From Streptomyces lincolnensis (GTDB lineage: Bacteria; Actinomycetota; Actinomycetes; Streptomycetales; Streptomycetaceae), in NCBI RefSeq assembly GCF_001685355.1, contig NZ_CP016438.1, positions 1,488,001-1,552,000 on the forward strand: a DNA stretch of 64,000 bases, given 5' to 3'. Position numbers and translations under genes: made by a program. Below the pieces are notes generated by a model that worked only from the letters and a program-made list of their open reading frames with translations, was not told where the DNA came from and did no database searches. This document shows, one piece after another, positions 1-8,890 of this stretch; position 1 is the first letter of the stretch; each line of letters opens with the position of its first letter.

Positions 1-30
1 CGCTCACGCGCCCTCTGCCAGGAGAACCTC

Positions 31-1035
31 GTGGATCCCGTGCCCTCGCCGTCCCCGCCCCCTGCCGCCACCGGCCCGGTCCCGGTGGCCGACGTCGTGT
101 GCGTCGGCGAGACGATGGCCGTGCTCAGTCCGCCGGACGCCCGTCCGCTGGGCGAGCAGAACACGCTCCGGATGGCCGTCGGCGGCGCCGAGTCCAACGT
201 CGCCTGCGGACTGGCCGGCCTCGGGCACCGGGCGGCCTGGCTGAGCCGCGTGGGCGACGATCCGTTCGGCCGACGCATCATGGCCGATCTCGCCGCGCGG
301 GGCGTGGACGTGAGCGCCGTGGAGACCGACCCGGAACATCCGACCGGGGTCTACTTCAAGGACCCCGGCCCCGACCGGACCCGTACCTACTACTACCGCG
401 GCGGATCGGCCGCGACCCGGATGGGCCCGGAGCTGGCCCGGGACCCCGTCCTCCGGCAGGCCCGCATGGTCCACCTCTCGGGGGTCGCCGCGGCGCTCTC
501 CGACAGCTGCGCACGGCTGCTCCGGACACTGCTCAGCGGTCCCGCCCGCAAGCCGGCGGTCTCCTTCGACGTGAACCACCGTCCCGCGCTGTGGCGCGGC
601 GCCGACGCGGCGCGGAGTCTGCTGGTGCTCGCCCGCTGCGCCGACATCGTGTTCGTCGGACGGGACGAGGCCGAGACCCTCTGGGGCACCGCCTCCTGCG
701 ACGCCGTCGCGGACCTGCTGTCCCCCGCGCCCGTCGTGGTCGTCAAGGACGCCGAGCACGGGGCGACGTCGTACGCGAACGGCGTGCGGACGTTCGTCCC
801 CTCCCTGCCGACCAAGGTCGTCGAACCGGTCGGTGCCGGGGACGCGTTCGCCGCCGGTTACCTGGCCGCCGTCCTGGAGAACCGCGACGAACGCTCCCGG
901 CTGCGCCTCGGCCACCTGGCGGCCGCCGCCGCACTCCGCACCAGGGACGACGTCCCCGTCATGCCGCCCCGCGCCGAGACCGACCGCCGGCTCGCCCTGG
1001 ACGACGACGCGTGGGCCGCGGCGGCACCGCGCTAG
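31..1035 (+). CDS. PfkB-family sugar kinase, KDG kinase-like
   Basis: Cytosolic ribokinase-fold kinase of 334 residues. The N-terminal PfkB glycine motif GGAESNVA is at residues 51-58 and the C-terminal PfkB motif VGAGDAFAAGY begins at 267, with D271 as the expected catalytic base. The stretches YYYRGGSAA (120-128) and FDVNHRPALW (179-188) are typical of 2-keto-3-deoxygluconate kinases, so phosphorylation of KDG or a related 2-keto sugar acid is the likely reaction; this is inference from family motifs. The GTG start is preceded by CAGGAG at good spacing. The gene lies at the left edge, so any upstream partner such as a KDPG aldolase is not visible. The next gene starts about 100 bases downstream and is unrelated. 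Confidence 0.85.
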   Translation: MDPVPSPSPPPAATGPVPVADVVCVGETMAVLSPPDARPLGEQNTLRMAVGGAESNVACGLAGLGHRAAWLSRVGDDPFGRRIMADLAARGVDVSAVETDPEHPTGVYFKDPGPDRTRTYYYRGGSAATRMGPELARDPVLRQARMVHLSGVAAALSDSCARLLRTLLSGPARKPAVSFDVNHRPALWRGADAARSLLVLARCADIVFVGRDEAETLWGTASCDAVADLLSPAPVVVVKDAEHGATSYANGVRTFVPSLPTKVVEPVGAGDAFAAGYLAAVLENRDERSRLRLGHLAAAAALRTRDDVPVMPPRAETDRRLALDDDAWAAAAPR

Positions 1036-1136
1036 GTGTGCTGTTTCCGGCGGACAGGGCCGCACCCCGGGGCCATGATGGTGGGGTCAGGGACAGGCAC
1101 TCGGCGCCTCCGGGACGAGCCGAAGGAGACCAGGTC

Positions 1137-1970
1137 ATGACCATCCATCCGTCGCACCCCTCCCATCCCGCGCTCCCGGCGGCGCGGGGCATCCGTACGA
1201 CGCCGGAAGGGCTCGCGTGGGAGCCCAGTGAGCGCTGGGTGCGCGGGGTCAAGGGCGAGGTCACCGTCGTCGACAGCCGGCATCCCGTACTCGTGTGGGA
1301 ACCGGATGTGCCCGTGCCGCTGTACGCCTTCCCGCGCGAGGAGGTCCGCGAGGACCTGCTCCGGCCGGCCAAGAACCCGCCGACGGGCGCCCACACGGGA
1401 TCGAGCGTCTTCTACGACCTCGACGTCGACGGGGCGGTCGTGGAGAACGCGGCCTGGACCTTCCCCGCCGAGGACCTGGCCGGGCACATCGCGTTCGAGT
1501 GGTTCCGGCACTGGCACAGCGGCCTCGACCATTGGTACGAGGAGGAGCAGGAGATCTTCATCCACCCCCGTGATCCGCACAAGCGGGTCGACGCCGTGCC
1601 CAGCAGCCGTCACGTCCAGGTCGAGGTCGGGGGCATGCTCGTCGCGGACACCCGCAAGCCGGTGCTGGTGTTCGAGACGAGCCTGCCGACGCGGTACTAC
1701 ATCCCCCGCGAGGACGTCCGCCTCGACCTGTTCGTGCCCACCGACCACAGCACCGGCTGCCCCTACAAGGGCACCGCCCGGTACTGGGCCTGGCGCGGCG
1801 AGGGGGACGTGCCGCGCAACATCCTGTGGAGCTATCCGGCTCCGCTGCCCCAGGTGGCCGCCGTGCAGGGGCTGCTCGCCTTCTACAACGAGGCCGTGGA
1901 CATCACCGTGGACGGCGAGCGGTTGCCGCGGCCGGTCACGCCGTTCACCGAGTCCCTCAAAAAGAGCTGA
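1137..1970 (+). CDS. DUF427 domain protein, two tandem copies
   Basis: A 277-residue cytosolic protein with two copies of the DUF427 beta-rich fold. The cores repeat as HPVLVWEPDVPVPLYAFPREEV (around 49-70) and KPVLVFETSLPTRYYIPREDV (around 179-199), each followed by a Tyr/Trp-rich segment. DUF427 proteins have no settled biochemical role. ATG 1137 is preceded by GAAGGAGACC, a good ribosome binding site; the open frame extends much further upstream only because of GC bias and overlaps the kinase gene, so the longer version is rejected. Promoter elements were not obvious in the 101 bases before it. Confidence 0.85.
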   Translation: MTIHPSHPSHPALPAARGIRTTPEGLAWEPSERWVRGVKGEVTVVDSRHPVLVWEPDVPVPLYAFPREEVREDLLRPAKNPPTGAHTGSSVFYDLDVDGAVVENAAWTFPAEDLAGHIAFEWFRHWHSGLDHWYEEEQEIFIHPRDPHKRVDAVPSSRHVQVEVGGMLVADTRKPVLVFETSLPTRYYIPREDVRLDLFVPTDHSTGCPYKGTARYWAWRGEGDVPRNILWSYPAPLPQVAAVQGLLAFYNEAVDITVDGERLPRPVTPFTESLKKS

Positions 1971-2054
1971 CAGACCGAGAGTGGAGGAGTTACGCTCCCC
2001 GGCGATGACTACTCCTTCTGGTTTCAGATCGGGGGTCCCATCCGCGCAAGGTGA

Positions 2055-3461
2055 GTGCTGATGCTCACTTCTGTCGCGAACGGGGACACCCGACTTCCCT
2101 CCTGGCGTCTTTCCTTCTGGCTGCGCGTGCGCGAGTTCGCCGTGCCGCCCTCGATGATCGAGACCGCCACCGCCCGCCGCCTCGCCGGGGACTGGGCAGG
2201 AGCCTGCGCCGCCGCCGGCATCGACGTCGATCTCGCCCCACGGGCCCTGGCACGTTCCCACGGCCATGAGCTCGCCGCCCAAGTCCGGGACGATCTACGG
2301 CACTTGGCTCCCGACCTGCTGCGCTGGCACATGCCGAGGATCGCCCCCGACGGCCTGCTGCGCCCGGGGCTGACGCTCTCGCTCGCCCGGTACGGCGTGC
2401 TGGGGCGCGGGAGGGGCGGCCCGGTGCATCTCGTGGCCCGGACCCCGCCCGCCTGGGCGGACGCGGGCCAGCGGATCAGCCTCGCGCTGTGGGACGGCTC
2501 CCGCTCCGAGGCCGACACCCGCCGGTATCCGCATCCCCGGCCCAACCGGCGGTTCCGTCTCGATCTGCACCGGCATCTGTGGGACGCGCGCAGGGCCCAC
2601 GAGCTGCGGATCAGGGCCGGGACCGTCGCCGACGGTCCTCCCCCGGCCGACCCGGATTCGCTGCACGAGGTGCCCCAAGGGCTCCCCTGTGCCGTCGACC
2701 GGTGGGCGGCCGAGGCCCGGACACTGCTGCGCGCGGAAGGGCGGCCGAGTCACGCCGGTGCGGTACTGGTGCGGCTCGGGGGCCGGCACCGGCTGGTCCT
2801 GGAACTCCCGTCCGACGAGTCGCCCGGGATGCGGATCTCGGCGGGGCGCGGCGGTTCCTCGCTGCCCGTGCTGCCCGACGCGGCGACCTGGGTGCCGCCC
2901 GACCTGGATCTGCTGCGCAAGCGGGCGATCGACGCCGAGCGGCTGCATCCGCTGGTCGCCTCGGCCCTCGTACCGGGATGGTCACCGCCCGGCCCGTCGC
3001 GGGCGGCACCGGATCCGGCGAAGCAGCCACGGATCGTGGAGTGCCGGGGTTCCCGGCACCGCATCGGTCTGGTCGACGGGGTCCTGGTCCCGCTGGACCA
3101 CGATCCGGCCGAGATCCGGCGCGAGGAACTCCTGGCCGAGCTGACCGGCACCCCGCTGCCCTGTCTGCGGGAGATCGACGAGGCCCACCGCCGGCCGGAC
3201 TGCCTCACCGGGGTCCGCGAACGCCTGGACCACGGTGACATCGCCGGTGCCCTGGCCGTCGTGGAGGGGCTGTTGGGTCCGGAAGCGCTGCTGCGTGAGG
3301 GCGCGTTGCGGGACGAGCTGGAGGCGGCGGCCCAACGGCGGCTGACCTACGGGCTGTTCAGGGCGGGACTGATCGGGCACGGCCCGGATCGCCTCCCTAC
3401 GGACGACCGGCGCCGTCCGCTGCGGCGCCGGTGGCGCCTCAACAGCCTGACGTTCTACTGA
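2055..3461 (+). CDS. conserved hypothetical protein upstream of MoxR/VWA pair
   Basis: A 468-residue protein I cannot assign to a named domain. It is rich in Arg, Leu and Ala, has no signal peptide or membrane segment, and shows repeated blocks around R-H-L-V-x-E and charged helices near the C terminus. It precedes a MoxR ATPase and a VWA/metallopeptidase gene in the same orientation, separated by about 170 bases, so it may be a partner or client of that pair; this is inference from position. Start is either GTG 2055 or ATG 2061; AAGGTGAG just upstream fits ATG 2061 slightly better. Codon use matches neighbouring genes, so I believe it is expressed. Confidence 0.75.
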   Translation: MLMLTSVANGDTRLPSWRLSFWLRVREFAVPPSMIETATARRLAGDWAGACAAAGIDVDLAPRALARSHGHELAAQVRDDLRHLAPDLLRWHMPRIAPDGLLRPGLTLSLARYGVLGRGRGGPVHLVARTPPAWADAGQRISLALWDGSRSEADTRRYPHPRPNRRFRLDLHRHLWDARRAHELRIRAGTVADGPPPADPDSLHEVPQGLPCAVDRWAAEARTLLRAEGRPSHAGAVLVRLGGRHRLVLELPSDESPGMRISAGRGGSSLPVLPDAATWVPPDLDLLRKRAIDAERLHPLVASALVPGWSPPGPSRAAPDPAKQPRIVECRGSRHRIGLVDGVLVPLDHDPAEIRREELLAELTGTPLPCLREIDEAHRRPDCLTGVRERLDHGDIAGALAVVEGLLGPEALLREGALRDELEAAAQRRLTYGLFRAGLIGHGPDRLPTDDRRRPLRRRWRLNSLTFY

Positions 3462-3518
3462 CGTTGCCTGTCTTCCTAACTTCCTACTGACGTCGCCCTT
3501 CCTCCTACTGACGTCGCC
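3455..3518 (+). repeat. three direct repeats CTACTGACGTYGCC
   Basis: Copies start at 3455, 3484 and 3505. The first spans the stop codon of the hypothetical gene, the other two lie in the downstream spacer before the MoxR gene. Each contains TGACGT(C/T)G. They may reflect slippage or duplication of the gene end, or binding sites for a regulator of the MoxR operon; the sequence alone does not decide. Confidence 0.7.
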
Positions 3519-3630
3519 TTCTTCCGGCGTGACCTTCCTCTGACCGGGGCCGATCCCCGTTTCCCTGTCTCCGCCGCGCCTTCACGCACCCCTCCACCCG
3601 GCACACTCCTGACCTCAAAGGTGATCACAC

Positions 3631-4896
3631 ATGGCCACATGCACCCCGTTCGCTCCCACCACCACCGAACCCGCCGCGCAACTCGACGTCGCCGGTGACC
3701 TGTTGGCCCTGCTGCGCGACGCCGGCACCGAACCGCGTGCCGACGTCCAGCTGGAGGCCCTGACCCTGGCCGTCGCCGCCGACCTGCCCGTCCTGCTGTG
3801 GGGCGAGCCCGGTATCGGCAAGACCGCGGCCCTCACCCAGCTCGCCGCGGCCCTGGATCTCCCGCTGACGACGGTGATCGCCAGCGTGCACGAACCGTCC
3901 GACTTCTCGGGGCTGCCGATCGTCGGCGACGACCCGGCGGCCCAGGGCGTCCCGATGGCACCCCCGGACTGGGCCGTACGCCTGGTACGGGCCGGCCGGG
4001 GACTGCTGTTCCTGGACGAACTGTCCACCGCGCCGCCCGCCGTGCAGGCGGCCCTGCTCCGGCTGGTGCTGGAGCGGCGGATCGGCGCCCTGCAACTGCC
4101 GCCCGGCGTAAGGATCGTGGCCGCCGCCAACCCGCGCTCCTCGGCCGCCGACGGCTGGGAGCTGAGCCCGCCGCTGGCCAACCGGTTCGTCCACCTCCAG
4201 TGGGCCCATGACCACGAGGTGGTGGTCCGCGGCCTGGGCGGCACCTGGCCCCGGGCGACACTGCCCCGGCTCGATCCGCGCAGGCTCCCTGAGGCCGTGG
4301 ACTTCGCGCGCCGCGCGGTGTGCGGGCTCCTGTCCGCCCGGCCCACGCTCGTGCACCGGCTCCCCACCAACGAGACGCGCCGGGGCGGGCCCTGGCCGTC
4401 GCCGCGGAGCTGGGAGATGACCCTGCATCTGATCGCCTTCGCGACCGCGGCCGGATCCTCCCGGGAGGTGCTGTCCCTGCTGGTCCGGGGCACCGTAGGA
4501 GACGGTCCGGGGCTGGAGCTGCTGGCGAGCCTGGACCGGATGGACCTCCCCGATCCCGAAGACGTGCTCGCCGACCCGGCCGGTGCCGTCCTGCCCGAAC
4601 GGGGCGATCTGCGCCAGGCCGTGCTCGACGGCGTGGTGGCCGCGGTCCGGGCCCGTCCCGACCGCTCCCGCTGGGACGCGGCCTGGTCCCTGCTCGTGCG
4701 GGCACTGGAGACCGGCGCCCCCGACCTGGTCGTCGTTCCGGCGACCACCCTCGCCTCCCTGCGCCAGGAGGACTGGGACGTGCCCGACACCATCGAGCGG
4801 CTCGCGGGCGTGGTCTCCCTGTCCCGGCGCGCGGACCAGGCAGCGGCCCGCACCACGGCCGCCGCCGCGAAGACCGGCCGGAGGAACGCCCGATGA
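3631..4896 (+). CDS. MoxR-family AAA ATPase
   Basis: A 421-residue AAA+ ATPase. Walker A is GEPGIGKT at residues 58-65, Walker B is LLFLDE at 125-130, and an AANPRSS sensor-1-type segment follows. MoxR ATPases act as chaperones or remodelers for partners that usually carry a von Willebrand A domain, and exactly such a gene follows, overlapping by ATGA at 4893-4896. ATG 3631 is preceded by AAAGGTGATC at suitable spacing. The C-terminal region after about residue 260 is less conserved in general and probably contacts the partner. Cytosolic; no signal peptide or membrane segment. Confidence 0.9.
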   Translation: MATCTPFAPTTTEPAAQLDVAGDLLALLRDAGTEPRADVQLEALTLAVAADLPVLLWGEPGIGKTAALTQLAAALDLPLTTVIASVHEPSDFSGLPIVGDDPAAQGVPMAPPDWAVRLVRAGRGLLFLDELSTAPPAVQAALLRLVLERRIGALQLPPGVRIVAAANPRSSAADGWELSPPLANRFVHLQWAHDHEVVVRGLGGTWPRATLPRLDPRRLPEAVDFARRAVCGLLSARPTLVHRLPTNETRRGGPWPSPRSWEMTLHLIAFATAAGSSREVLSLLVRGTVGDGPGLELLASLDRMDLPDPEDVLADPAGAVLPERGDLRQAVLDGVVAAVRARPDRSRWDAAWSLLVRALETGAPDLVVVPATTLASLRQEDWDVPDTIERLAGVVSLSRRADQAAARTTAAAAKTGRRNAR

Positions 4897-6221
4897 GCGC
4901 GGACACGCGGGAGGACATGCCCGCGAACGCGGCCGCGCCGGAGTCCAGACAGTCGGCCGGGGACGCGCGCGGGTCCCTCCGGCCGCTGGATCTCGACAAG
5001 CTGTTCACGGCCCGGCTGCAAGCCGCCCGGGCCCGGCCGTACCTGGCGACGGCCCTGTTCGCGCTGCACATCGTCGAGTCACGGCAGGTGCCGACGATGT
5101 CCGTCGACCGGCACTGGCGGTGCTACGCCTCGCCGGCCTTCGTGGACCGGACGCCGGTGGAGGAACTGGCCGGCGTGTGGGTGCACGAGGTGTCGCACCT
5201 GCTGCGCGACCACCACGGCCGCAGCGACCGGCTCGCGCGGGAACAGGGGCTGACCGGTCCCGGGGAGCGGCTGCGGATGAACATCGCCGCGGACTGCGAG
5301 ATCAACGACGACGTGTACGGCGACGGGCTGGCCGAACCCGAGGGCGTGGTCCGTCCGGACACCCTGCGCCTGCCCGAGGGGCAGCTCATGGAGGAGTACC
5401 TCAGCCGCTTCCGGCTCGGGCCGTGGATGCAGGACCTGGCCTGGCTGGACTGCGGCAGCGGCGCCGACGGGCTGGAGCGGGAGTGGGAGCTGGGCCCGGA
5501 CGGCGCCCGCGGTCTCAGCGCCCAGGAGCGGGACGCGGTGCGGTTCCGGGTGGCCCAGGGCATCAGAGCCCGCCCCGGCAGGACTCCGGAGGGGTGGCGG
5601 CGGTGGGCCGAGGACGCCTTCCATCCGCCGCAGCCCTGGCGGGAGTTGCTGGGCGCGGCGGTCCGCTCGGCGGCCTCCGGTTCCGGCGCGGGCGAGGACT
5701 ACACCTACGGCCGTCCCGCGCGCCGCTCGGCCGGCGTACCCGGGGTGGTGCTGCCGAGCCTGCGGCGCAGGCCGCCCCGGGTCTGCGTGGTCATCGACAC
5801 CTCGGGGTCGGTCAGCGACGCCGAGCTGGGCAGCGCGCTCCTGGAGGTCGCCGCGATCTCGCAGGCCGTGGGCGGCCGCCGGGATCTCGTCACCGTGGTG
5901 CCGTGCGACGCGGCGGCCCGGATCGTGCACCCGCTCTGCCGTGGTGAGGGCATCCCGCTGATGGGCGGTGGGGGCACGGATCTGCGCACCGGCTTCGCCA
6001 AGGCGCTGCGGGCCCGGCCCCGCCCCGATGTCGTCGTGGTCCTGACCGACGGCCAGACGCCCTGGCCGGAGTCACGGCCGCCGTGCCGGACGGTGGTGGG
6101 GCTGTTCCCGCGGGGCTTGGCGAGCGGGGCGTACGACGAGAACGATCCCGACTACGTGCCGGACGCACCGCCCGAGTGGGCCCGCGTGGTCGAGATCGGG
6201 TCGGCCTCCCCCTCGCGGTGA
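4893..6221 (+). CDS. VWA-like protein with HExxH metallopeptidase-type domain
   Basis: A 442-residue protein combining an N-terminal putative metallopeptidase-like region (HEVSH zinc motif at 98-102, followed by D-H-H) with a C-terminal VWA fold whose MIDAS motif DTSGS is at 302-306. This two-part architecture is the DUF2201/VWA-like family commonly paired with MoxR ATPases. The start overlaps the MoxR stop (ATGA), indicating translational coupling. The likely job is a metal-dependent activity or scaffold remodelled by the ATPase; no substrate can be read from the sequence. Its 3' end abuts, and in the opposite strand is overlapped by, the remains of a protein kinase gene. Confidence 0.88.
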   Translation: MSADTREDMPANAAAPESRQSAGDARGSLRPLDLDKLFTARLQAARARPYLATALFALHIVESRQVPTMSVDRHWRCYASPAFVDRTPVEELAGVWVHEVSHLLRDHHGRSDRLAREQGLTGPGERLRMNIAADCEINDDVYGDGLAEPEGVVRPDTLRLPEGQLMEEYLSRFRLGPWMQDLAWLDCGSGADGLEREWELGPDGARGLSAQERDAVRFRVAQGIRARPGRTPEGWRRWAEDAFHPPQPWRELLGAAVRSAASGSGAGEDYTYGRPARRSAGVPGVVLPSLRRRPPRVCVVIDTSGSVSDAELGSALLEVAAISQAVGGRRDLVTVVPCDAAARIVHPLCRGEGIPLMGGGGTDLRTGFAKALRARPRPDVVVVLTDGQTPWPESRPPCRTVVGLFPRGLASGAYDENDPDYVPDAPPEWARVVEIGSASPSR

Positions 6222-6556
6222 GTGGCCTGGTCCTTGGCGACCACGCTGTGCAGATCCGGGCCCGGGACGTAGCCGGTGGCGACCCAGGGAGTGGCGGCGT
6301 CGGTGTCGGCGTCCAGGACGGGGGCGGTCCATCGCCCGCCGACGCGTCTGGCCGCGGCCACTTCCAGCGCGAACCTCCGCCGGAACTCCGGGTGCTCGGC
6401 GAACTCGGCCTGCACCACCTTCACGGCGACGGTGCGCCCGCCCTCGGAGCGCGCCAGGTACACGCGGCCCATGCCCCCCGCACCCAGACGTGCGAGCATC
6501 CGGTAAGGGCCTATGCGGGGCGGATCTTCAGTTGTCAACGCGTCCACCCGAGCCAC
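6152..6556 (-). pseudogene. truncated Hanks-type Ser/Thr kinase N-lobe
   Basis: The frame starts at GTG 6556 and encodes a clear kinase N-lobe: the glycine loop LGAGGMGRVYLA, the catalytic lysine segment VAVKVV, and the hinge WVATGYVPGPDL. Similarity ends at about residue 108 (near 6230); the catalytic loop HRD and the DFG motif are absent. The last 25 or so residues are an artefact of reading into the complement of the VWA gene. An intact kinase would need at least 170 further residues, so this is a decayed fragment left by a deletion or rearrangement whose breakpoint is close to the VWA stop codon. Confidence 0.8.
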
Positions 6557-6651
6557 CCTGGACCAGACGGTGCGGGGTGATTGTGGGGAGACGGAGGAGA
6601 TCGCGAGCCCGCGCGACGGCCGGCCCGATGTCCGTGTGTGGGAGGAACGGC

Positions 6652-7554
6652 ATGACCGAGGTCGATGTGCACCAGCACCTGTGGAGCCCCGAGTTGGTGG
6701 CGGCCCTGCGGTCCCGCCGCGAACCGCCGTACCTGGACGGCTGGACCCTGTTCCTGGACGGGGAGCCGCCGTACGAGATCGCTCCCGCCGACCACGACCC
6801 GGCGCGGCGGGCCGAGCTCGCCGCCGCCGACGGGCTCGGCCTGGCGCTCGTGTCGCTGTCGTCCCCGCTGGGCATCGAGTGGCTGCCCGGGGGCCGGGCG
6901 CGGCCTCTGCTCGACGCGTACCACGAGGGCGCCGCCGCGCTTCCGGAGCCGTTCGGGGCGTGGGCCGCCGCGTGTGTCAGGAACGTCGACGCACGCGCGA
7001 CGGCCGCCGTGCTCGACCAGGGCTTCGTCGGGCTCCAGCTCCCGGCGAACGCCCTTGCCGACGCGGCCGGTTACGCGCGCTGCGCCCCGCTCCTCGATCT
7101 GCTGGAGGAGCGCGATCTGCCGCTGTTCGTGCACCCCGGTCCGGCGCCCGGTGGGTCCGAGGGCCCGGGCTGGTGGCCCGCGATGGTCCCCTACGTCCAG
7201 CAGATGCACGCCGCCTGGTTCGCGTTCCGTGTCTTCGGCAGGCCGCGCCATCCGCGGCTGCGGGTGTGTTTCGCGCTGCTGGCCGGGCTCGCCCCGCTGC
7301 ACGGGGAGCGGTTCGCCGCCCGGGGCGACGGGGGCGAACCCGTGGTGGATCCTGAGGTGTTCGTCGAGACGTCGTCGTACGGTCCGCGTGCCGTCGAGGC
7401 GATCGTGCGCGAACTGGGCGCGGGAGCCGTGGTCCAGGGTTCGGACCGCCCGTACGCGCGGCCGCCGCGGCAGCCCGGCTTCGGTCTGGGCGAGGCCGCC
7501 GCGCACGCCTTGCGCGTCACCGGTCCGAGGCGGCTGCTCACCGGGAAGGGGTGA
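6652..7554 (+). CDS. amidohydrolase-family metal-dependent hydrolase
   Basis: A 300-residue TIM-barrel type hydrolase of the amidohydrolase-2 group. The N-terminal metal-binding HxH is in VDVHQHLW, a second histidine is in LPLFVHPGP, and a terminal acidic residue is in QGSDRPYA. The family hydrolyses or decarboxylates small cyclic or carboxylated compounds; the substrate is unknown here. ATG 6652 is preceded by GGAGGAA and is preferred over the longer frame beginning at 6490, which would overlap the kinase remnant. It is convergent with the downstream aminotransferase gene, 38 bases apart. Confidence 0.82.
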   Translation: MTEVDVHQHLWSPELVAALRSRREPPYLDGWTLFLDGEPPYEIAPADHDPARRAELAAADGLGLALVSLSSPLGIEWLPGGRARPLLDAYHEGAAALPEPFGAWAAACVRNVDARATAAVLDQGFVGLQLPANALADAAGYARCAPLLDLLEERDLPLFVHPGPAPGGSEGPGWWPAMVPYVQQMHAAWFAFRVFGRPRHPRLRVCFALLAGLAPLHGERFAARGDGGEPVVDPEVFVETSSYGPRAVEAIVRELGAGAVVQGSDRPYARPPRQPGFGLGEAAAHALRVTGPRRLLTGKG

Positions 7555-7592
7555 GCGCTCCTCGGGGTTCACCGGCACAGTGCGCCGGGGTC

Positions 7593-8795
7593 TCACCCCA
7601 GGAACTCGGACAATCCGGCGAGCAACCGGTCGACGTCCTCCGAGTTGTTGTAGGGCGCGAGTCCGATCCGCAGGCCACCGGTGTCGCCGAGGCCGAGCCG
7701 GCGCGAGGTCTCGATCGCGTAGAAGGTACCCGCCGGTGCCTGGATGCCCCGCTCGGCGAGGAAGCGGTAGGCGTCCGCCGTCGCCCGGTGCTCGAAGGTC
7801 ATCAAAACGGTGGGCGTGCGGTCGGCGGCGTGGGAGTGGATCCTGATCCCGCGGAGTGCGGCCAGCCCCTTGTCGATCTGTGTGCGCAGCGTCTGCTCGT
7901 GCCCTTCGAGCGCGGCGAAGCCCGCGACGAGCCGCTGCCGTCGCGTCCCTTCGGCCGCCGTGTCGAGCCCGGCGAGGAAGTCCACCGCCGCCGTGCTTCC
8001 GGCGAGGAACTCATAGGGCAGTGTGCCCAGTTCGAACCGCTCGGGGACCACGTCGGTGGACGGCAGGAGCTTGTCCGGGCGCAGCGTCCGAAGCAGCTCC
8101 GGCCGCGCGGCGAGCACTCCGTGGTGCGGTCCGAGGAACTTGTACGGCGAGCAGACGAAGAAGTCGGCGCCGAGCCCTTCCAGGTCGACGAGCGTATGGG
8201 CGGCGTGGTGGACGCCGTCGACGTGGCTGAGCGCACCGGCCTCGCGGGCGAGTGCGCAGATCTCGGCGATCGGGGGCCGCGTGCCGATCAGGTTGGAGGC
8301 GGCGGTGACGGCGACCAGCCGTGTGCGGTCGGACAGCACGCCGCGGATGTCGTCGGCGGTCAACTCCCCGGTGGCGGGGTCGAAGTCGGCCCAGCGCACG
8401 GTGGCACCGGCCCGCTCGGCGGCCTGGACCCACGGGCGGATGTTGGCGTCGTGGTCGAGCCGGGTGACGACCACCTCGTCCCCGGGCGCCCAGTCCTTGG
8501 CGAGGGTGCGGGAGAAGTCGTAGGTGAGCTGGGTGGCGCTGCGGCCGAAGACGATCCCCTCCGGGCTCGCGCCCAGCAGGTCGGCGAGCGCCTGCCGGGC
8601 CCCGGTGACGATGGCCTCGGCGTTGCGCTCGCCGAGCGTCTCCCGGCCCCGGTTGGACAGCGGCTGTGCCAACGCGTCGGCGATGGCCCGGATGACGGGT
8701 TCGGGCGTCTGGGTGCCGCCGGGCCCGTCGAAGTGGGCGGTTCCGGCGCGCAGGGCCGGGAACCGGGAGCGGATGGCGGTGATGTCGTACGTCAC
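7593..8795 (-). CDS. class V aminotransferase, cysteine desulfurase-like
   Basis: A 400-residue PLP-dependent enzyme of the NifS/CsdA-like fold. The pyridine-nitrogen aspartate is in HVDGVHHAAH (D193) and the Schiff-base lysine is K219 in SPYKF. It lacks an obvious catalytic cysteine loop of housekeeping IscS, so it belongs to the 'cysteine desulfurase-like' group whose substrates are mostly unknown. GTG 8795 is chosen because CAGGAG lies five bases upstream; an in-frame ATG at 8834 is in the repeat region and has no ribosome binding site. Cytosolic, monocistronic, divergent from the secreted protease gene. Confidence 0.85.
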   Translation of the reverse strand: MTYDITAIRSRFPALRAGTAHFDGPGGTQTPEPVIRAIADALAQPLSNRGRETLGERNAEAIVTGARQALADLLGASPEGIVFGRSATQLTYDFSRTLAKDWAPGDEVVVTRLDHDANIRPWVQAAERAGATVRWADFDPATGELTADDIRGVLSDRTRLVAVTAASNLIGTRPPIAEICALAREAGALSHVDGVHHAAHTLVDLEGLGADFFVCSPYKFLGPHHGVLAARPELLRTLRPDKLLPSTDVVPERFELGTLPYEFLAGSTAAVDFLAGLDTAAEGTRRQRLVAGFAALEGHEQTLRTQIDKGLAALRGIRIHSHAADRTPTVLMTFEHRATADAYRFLAERGIQAPAGTFYAIETSRRLGLGDTGGLRIGLAPYNNSEDVDRLLAGLSEFLG

Positions 8796-8814
8796 GGAAT
8801 CTCCTGTCGGCGTT

Positions 8815-8890
8815 CCTGCCAGGGCCTTCTCCATCGCACGTCAGCCTGCCACGGCCGTCTCCGTCGCACGTCAGCCTGCCACGGCCCACC
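8815..8890. repeat. 30-bp tandem repeat, about 2.5 copies
   Basis: Two nearly identical 30-bp units (8831-8860 and 8861-8890, sharing TCGCACGTCAGCCTGCCACG) and a partial third (8815-8830). It lies 20-95 bases upstream of the aminotransferase start, in its 5' leader or promoter, within the divergent spacer shared with the protease gene. A repeated operator or a simple slippage product are both possible. Confidence 0.8.

Noticed and set aside
99..1136. long upstream extension of the DUF427 frame
   Set aside because: Overlaps the sugar kinase gene in another frame and gives Arg/Pro-rich shadow sequence; ATG 1137 has a good ribosome binding site.
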